Source: JAYRGC01 sp041908065 (GTDB taxonomy: Bacteria > Pseudomonadota > Alphaproteobacteria > UBA9219). From it: a DNA stretch of 19,082 nt. The notes below the pieces were generated by a model, which saw only the letters and a program-made list of their open reading frames with translations, made no database searches and had not been told where the DNA came from. Of the stretch, positions 15,912-19,082 are shown one piece after another. The DNA lies in contig JAYRGC010000016.1 in assembly GCA_041908065.1 (NCBI GenBank), positions 1 to 19,082 of the forward strand, written 5' to 3'. Every line of letters begins with the position of its first letter. Position 1 is the first letter of the stretch. The translations under genes and the position numbers were made by a program.

Positions 15912-16256
15912 ATGACAGCGAAAAAAGAGAATCTATCCATAGTCCGCCGCCTATCGTCGGTCGGAACACGGCTGTTTACCTTGTTTTTCGGGGTGCGGGA
16001 GGGACGCGACGAAAACGGCAACCGCTATTACAAATCCCGCCACGGCGACGGCGACGAACGCCAAAAAAGGTGGGTTTTATACCAAGGCGCGGCGGATCCC
16101 TCCAAGGTTTCCCCTATCTGGTATCGCTGGTTGCACAAGACCGATATTTCTTCTCCGGCGGCAAGCGGGATTTCCAGCTGCGAATCGGTGTATAAACGCG
16201 CGATCGCCGCGCCTGAAAAGCCGTCGGGAAGACAATATCAAGCATGGAAACCTTAA
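15912..16256 (+). CDS. NDUFA12-family NADH:ubiquinone oxidoreductase accessory protein
   Basis: The 114-aa product matches the NDUFA12 (B17.2) family of complex I accessory subunits, which in bacteria is typical of alphaproteobacteria and is shared with mitochondria. The core is RLFTLFFGVREGRDENGNRYYKSR, then RRWVLYQG-type residues (here KRWVLYQGAADPSKVSPIWYRWLHKTD). The usual C-terminal Pro-rich tail is present but divergent (EKPSGRQYQAWKP). The protein is soluble-looking, with no signal peptide, and would sit on the cytoplasmic arm of complex I. It lies divergent from rpsL and 16 bp before mlaD, an arrangement familiar from many alphaproteobacteria. The ribosome-binding site is weak. Confidence 0.85.
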   Translation: MTAKKENLSIVRRLSSVGTRLFTLFFGVREGRDENGNRYYKSRHGDGDERQKRWVLYQGAADPSKVSPIWYRWLHKTDISSPAASGISSCESVYKRAIAAPEKPSGRQYQAWKP

Positions 16257-16272
16257 TCATCGGGAGCGCAAA

Positions 16273-16830
16273 ATGGGGCGGAACGCGATAGAAACCATAA
16301 TGGGGGCGGTGGTATTGATGGTGGCAGGGCTATTTATGGCCTTCGCCTACTCCAGCTCCGACCTCCACAAGGTGCAAGGCTATGAAATATCTGCTAATTT
16401 TCCGATGGTGGACGGATTGAAAGAAGGCGGTGACGTTCGCGTCAACGGCGTCAAGGTAGGCTCGATCTCCTCCATGTCTCTGATAACCGAACCCGGACCG
16501 GCGCAGTATTTGGTTAACGTTAAAATGTCGGTTCTGCCCAACATCCAACTGCCTTACGACACCATCGCCATCGCGGCCTCGGAAAGCCTCTTGGGAGGCA
16601 AATACCTGTCGCTGGAAGTCGGCGTGGACGAGGAAATGATAAAGAACGACGGAACCGGCAAGATAACCCGCACCCAAGCCCCGATGCGACTGGACGACTT
16701 GATCGGCCAGCTTATCTACAGCTCGAAAAAATCCGACAAGGAAGAATCGGCTAAACCGGCAGCGGCTTCGTCGCAAGCCCCGTCTCCGTCCGCCGCCCCC
16801 TCTGGCGCGGTCGAATCTGCGCATCCATAG
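16273..16830 (+). CDS. mlaD: MlaD-like phospholipid transport protein (MCE domain)
   Basis: MlaD is the periplasmic, membrane-anchored substrate-binding ring of the Mla lipid transporter, which moves phospholipids between inner and outer membranes. The product is 185 aa: a single N-terminal helix (about residues 7-27, IETIMGAVVLMVAGLFMAFAY), an MCE domain (about 36-116) with FPMVDGLKEGGDVRVNGVKVGSI and ASESLLGGKYLSLEVG, then a low-complexity Ala/Ser/Pro/Lys tail. The rest of the system (mlaE, mlaF) is not in the window, as is usual for alphaproteobacteria where mlaD sits beside the NDUFA12-like gene. GGGAG precedes the start. Confidence 0.93.
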   Translation: MGRNAIETIMGAVVLMVAGLFMAFAYSSSDLHKVQGYEISANFPMVDGLKEGGDVRVNGVKVGSISSMSLITEPGPAQYLVNVKMSVLPNIQLPYDTIAIAASESLLGGKYLSLEVGVDEEMIKNDGTGKITRTQAPMRLDDLIGQLIYSSKKSDKEESAKPAAASSQAPSPSAAPSGAVESAHP

Positions 16831-16868
16831 TCCATAATCAAGCCATCAATTGCAAAGGAGGATAGAAA

Positions 16869-17324
16869 ATGGGGATCGTTCTTGCATCTCAAGAACCGGA
16901 TTTCGAAAGGATAATTCGTTCTACCCTAAGCCAATTCCCGCCCAACTGCCTGACTTGCGCCAGAGACGCAAACCAAGCGATTTCCCATGCTCAAAGCGAT
17001 GCTTGCCTGTTGATAGTGTCGCCTGAACTGCACGGCCCGGAGACTTTAAAAGACACCTGCGGCGGCATATCCGGCCCAAATACCGGATGCGACCAAATCA
17101 TGCGGATTTTACATTCAGAAGGTCGCCACAATAAGTTACCGATAATCGTTTTGGGGCGCGGACGCTATATGCCCTCGCGGTTTCACTTGCCCCCCCATGC
17201 CATACTCAACGGCCTGGATATATTGCGTAACTACACGGCAGATTTTTCGAACACAGTGAACACGGCGTTAAATGGACGTTGCAACCGATGCGACAAACAC
17301 GCCGGACATCATCCTTCGCTATAG
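16869..17324 (+). CDS. Small protein with degenerate receiver-like fold and two CxxC pairs (unknown function)
   Basis: The 151-aa product is not one I recognise by name. Its pattern fits a response-regulator receiver: MGIVLASQEPDFERIIRSTL (strand 1, helix 1), ACLLIVSPELHG (strand 3), then LPIIVLGRGR (strand 4). The catalytic positions are lost: Ser51 lies where the phosphoacceptor Asp should be (LLIVS for LLILD) and the acidic pair after strand 1 reads SQE. Cysteine pairs C27-LT-C30 and C138-NR-C141 (followed by several His) could bind metal. There is no signal peptide or DNA-binding domain. A perfect AAAGGAGG lies 7 bp before the ATG. It follows mlaD by 38 bp and may be co-transcribed. The receiver reading is inference. 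Confidence 0.6.
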   Translation: MGIVLASQEPDFERIIRSTLSQFPPNCLTCARDANQAISHAQSDACLLIVSPELHGPETLKDTCGGISGPNTGCDQIMRILHSEGRHNKLPIIVLGRGRYMPSRFHLPPHAILNGLDILRNYTADFSNTVNTALNGRCNRCDKHAGHHPSL

Positions 17325-17332
17325 TGTTCATA

Positions 17333-17393
17333 AGAGCGGATCGCGATAAGGTTGATGGCCTTTGGCCATCAACTGTTCGCGTGAATCCGCTCT
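17333..17393. repeat. AGAGC...GCTCT palindromic repeat, copy 2
   Basis: AGAGCGGA and its complement TCCGCTCT bound a 61-bp imperfect palindrome with an inner GTTGATGGCC/GGCCATCAAC hairpin around TTT. Read on the minus strand it shares ATTCACGCGAAC and AACCTTATCGCG with copy 1 at 195-256. It starts 9 bp after the stop of the receiver-like gene and may double as a transcription terminator or mRNA-end hairpin between two convergent genes. Confidence 0.75.
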
Positions 17394-17405
17394 AAAACCG
17401 AAGGG

Positions 17406-17456
17406 TAGAGCATTTTCCGTCAAAAACTTCCATCAACCTTTTCGGAAAATGCTCTA
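17406..17456. repeat. Second AGAGC-type palindrome (TAGAGCATTTTCCG arms)
   Basis: A perfect 14-bp inverted repeat (17406-17419 with 17443-17456) surrounds a 23-nt loop. The minus strand of the loop reads AAAAGGTTGATGGAAG, sharing AAGGTTGATGG with the core of the adjacent palindrome at 17333-17393. Repeats with these GAGCATTTTCCG arms are, from general knowledge, common between alphaproteobacterial genes. It lies 45 bp beyond the end of the nhaD gene and could terminate transcripts from either side. Confidence 0.75.
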
Positions 17457-17501
17457 GCCGCGCGACTTTCAGCATGGCGTAACGAGGTTCTGAACAGGCT
17501 C

Positions 17502-18785
17502 TTAGACAAGCGCGAGATGGGCGACGACGCTGGCGGCTAACCCCAAGCCGACCGCCCAGCTCCAGCGCAAGTGCGAGCGGAAAGTGTAGCTTCCCTTCCC
17601 CACCCCCAGCAAAGCGACTCCGGCGGCCGATCCAGTGGCCAAAAGCGATCCTCCGGCTCCGGCGGTAAGCGTTAAAAGCAGCCATTGATCCACGTCCATC
17701 GCCGGATTCATGGTCAACACGGCGAAGGTCAAAGGAATGTTGTCGACCACGGCGGAAAGAACGCCTATGGCCACGTTGGAGATCGTGGGGCCAAAACCTT
17801 CGTACATGAAGCGCGACAACCACTCCAGATGCCCGAGGGCGGCTATCGCCCCCACGCACAGCATGATGCCGTAGAAAAACAGCAACGTATCCCACTCGAT
17901 TTTTTCCAACGCCGCGAACGCGTCGAACTTTTCCCGCTCGCCGCCGGAATATCCCAACCCGTGGGATTCCTTGCCCAAAAAATATCCGTACAGGTTCAAA
18001 GCCCCTAATCCCATCATCATGCCCAGAAACGGCGGCAGATGAAGAAACCTGTCCAACGCCACCGTCGCGGCGATCGTGGCGGCGAACATGGCGCATATCG
18101 CGATCCCGCCTTTGCGTATTTGAACGGAATCACCGCCCTTGCAAGCGTCTCCGCGATTGACGGCCAGCGACATTATCGCCGCCGGAACCAGCCAGTTTAT
18201 CAACGAAGGAACGAACAGGCGGAAAAACTCCCCGAATTCAACCACGCCCTTTTGCCATATCATCAAGGTAGTGATGTCGCCGAAAGGCGAGAAAACTCCT
18301 CCGGCATTGGCGGCCACCACCACGTTCACCAGCGACACTGCGGCGGTTTTCTTATCGTCTCCGGCCAACGAAACGGCCAAAGACCCCATCACCAAGGCGG
18401 TGGTCATATTGTCGGCTATGGGGGAGAGGAAGAAAGCCATCGCGCCGGTCAACCAAAAAACCCCGCGCGACGACAGGCGAGCGGCGGAGATTTTCCCTCT
18501 TATGGCCTCGAACACGTTTCTTTCCACCATGGCGTTGACGAAGCTCATGGCGGCGATGAGAAACAGGAAAAGCTCGGCGTATTCCAGCAAAACGTGGCCG
18601 AGCTTTTCTTCGATCTCGCCGCTCCGTCCCTCGCCTTGAAAAGATAACGCTACCAGAATCCACGAGATTCCGGCGGCGATCATCACCGGCTTCGATTTGC
18701 GAAGCTCTAATCTTTCCCCGACGAAAACTAGGGCATAGGCCACGAAAAATACGGCCAGAACCGCATAACCGATCATATCCGTCAT
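17502..18785 (-). CDS. nhaD: NhaD-type Na+/H+ antiporter
   Basis: NhaD exports Na+ (or Li+) in exchange for protons in the inner membrane and belongs to the ion-transporter superfamily. From ATG at 18785 (MTDMIGYAVLAVFF) the product is 427 aa with about 11-13 hydrophobic segments. The paired motifs SPIADNMTTAL (121-131) and SAVVDNIPLTF (344-354) hold the two ion-binding aspartates, and SPFGDITTLMIWQ (166-178) and GGSLLATGSAAGVA (378-391) are typical. A longer frame to 18980 lacks homology-like sequence, and GGGGGA seven bases before 18785 decides the start. It converges on the mlaD group and has its own upstream region. Confidence 0.92.
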   Translation of the reverse strand: MTDMIGYAVLAVFFVAYALVFVGERLELRKSKPVMIAAGISWILVALSFQGEGRSGEIEEKLGHVLLEYAELFLFLIAAMSFVNAMVERNVFEAIRGKISAARLSSRGVFWLTGAMAFFLSPIADNMTTALVMGSLAVSLAGDDKKTAAVSLVNVVVAANAGGVFSPFGDITTLMIWQKGVVEFGEFFRLFVPSLINWLVPAAIMSLAVNRGDACKGGDSVQIRKGGIAICAMFAATIAATVALDRFLHLPPFLGMMMGLGALNLYGYFLGKESHGLGYSGGEREKFDAFAALEKIEWDTLLFFYGIMLCVGAIAALGHLEWLSRFMYEGFGPTISNVAIGVLSAVVDNIPLTFAVLTMNPAMDVDQWLLLTLTAGAGGSLLATGSAAGVALLGVGKGSYTFRSHLRWSWAVGLGLAASVVAHLALV

Positions 18786-19078
18786 GATAAATCCCCCGCT
18801 CTTGGCGTTAAGGCCATCAACCGCCTTGCCGCCGCAGCATAGCACCCAAATTGCTTGCGAAAATCTTAACCCCTTCCTAACCAAGAAACTGCCGATATTT
18901 GGCAACAAGTTGCCATAAATAGCGAATAACTCCTTGAAAGCATTATTGTAATTCGGGAGAGGGGAAAAACCTGATACCATCTTCTTTGCACAAGGAAAGT
19001 CTTTGCCGAATAACGGCGGATTATATTGGTTAACGGAACATAAACGAAAATAATTGCTCTAACCCATAGGAGGAAGAT
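18786..19078. other. Intergenic region upstream of nhaD and of the next plus-strand gene
   Basis: The region is AT-richer than the genes and shows no reading frame with coding character. It probably carries divergent promoters. A plus-strand TATATT (19022-19027) is a candidate -10 for the gene starting at 19079, without a convincing -35. A perfect 16-bp palindrome lies at 18900-18915. GGTTGATGGCCTT, shared with the core of the repeat at 17333-17393, occurs on the minus strand at 18810-18822. Confidence 0.4.
18900..18915. promoter_or_regulatory. Palindromic operator candidate upstream of nhaD
   Basis: TGGCAACAAGTTGCCA has perfect 7-bp arms around a 2-bp centre, the size expected for a dimeric repressor or activator. 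It lies 115 bp upstream of the nhaD start and 164 bp before the plus-strand start at 19079, so it could control either. Confidence 0.35.
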
Positions 19079-19082
19079 ATGC
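19079..19082 (+). CDS. Start of a further plus-strand gene, cut by window end
   Basis: AGGAGG lies five bases before an ATG at 19079, one of the best ribosome-binding sites in the window, in an otherwise non-coding stretch. Only the start codon and one base are visible, so nothing can be said about the product. Confidence 0.4.

Noticed and set aside
18786..18980. 65-residue N-terminal extension of nhaD
   Set aside because: The segment is not membrane-like in the NhaD manner, and GGGGGA before the ATG at 18785 gives a normal NhaD start.

Overview
The window is dominated by one long, co-oriented (minus-strand) ribosomal-protein supercluster, the fused str, S10 and spc operons. Read from high to low coordinates it runs rpsL-rpsG-fusA-(small ORF)-tuf-rpsJ-rplC-rplD-rplW-rplB-rpsS-rplV-rpsC-rplP-rpmC-rpsQ-rplN-rplX-rplE-rpsN-rpsH-rplF-rplR-rpsE-rplO (about 15.55 kb down to 1.41 kb). 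The protein sequences, the NDUFA12-like complex I accessory gene beside mlaD, and the palindromic intergenic repeats all point to an alphaproteobacterium of moderate GC. It looks like a Rhodospirillales-like or deeper-branching lineage; I cannot name a genus.

Layout. (1) 1-275 is non-coding and packed with palindromic repeats: a nested 128-bp element with GTCATTGCGAG ends, and a 60-bp AGAGC...GCTCT palindrome. (2) 276-1241, minus strand, is a multi-spanning membrane protein with a signal peptide and three copies of a helix motif, resembling the DotE/IcmC group of type IVB secretion proteins. (3) 1412-15547 is the ribosomal cluster. It lacks rpmD between rpsE and rplO, and it stops after rplO, so secY, rpsM, rpsK, rpoA and rplQ are not here. 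At its upstream end rpoB/rpoC are also not adjacent. (4) 15548-15911 is a divergent promoter region with a roughly 250-nt leader ahead of rpsL. (5) 15912-17324, plus strand, holds an NDUFA12-family gene, mlaD, and a small protein that looks like a receiver domain without its acidic site. (6) 17333-17456 has two more AGAGC...GCTCT palindromes. (7) 17502-18785, minus strand, encodes a NhaD-type Na+/H+ antiporter. (8) The last bases hold a strong ribosome-binding site and the ATG of a further plus-strand gene cut by the window edge.

The cluster supplies most of the 30S and 50S assembly proteins and both main elongation GTPases from tightly spaced, often overlapping genes. Candidate internal control points are the rpsL leader, a hairpin near the end of the fusA-tuf small ORF, and a strong terminator-like hairpin after tuf. 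The most interesting leads are the unrecognised small ORF with a strong Shine-Dalgarno between fusA and tuf, the shared palindromic repeat family on both sides of the cluster, the degenerate receiver-like protein with two CxxC pairs, and the secretion-type membrane gene sitting where secY would be expected.
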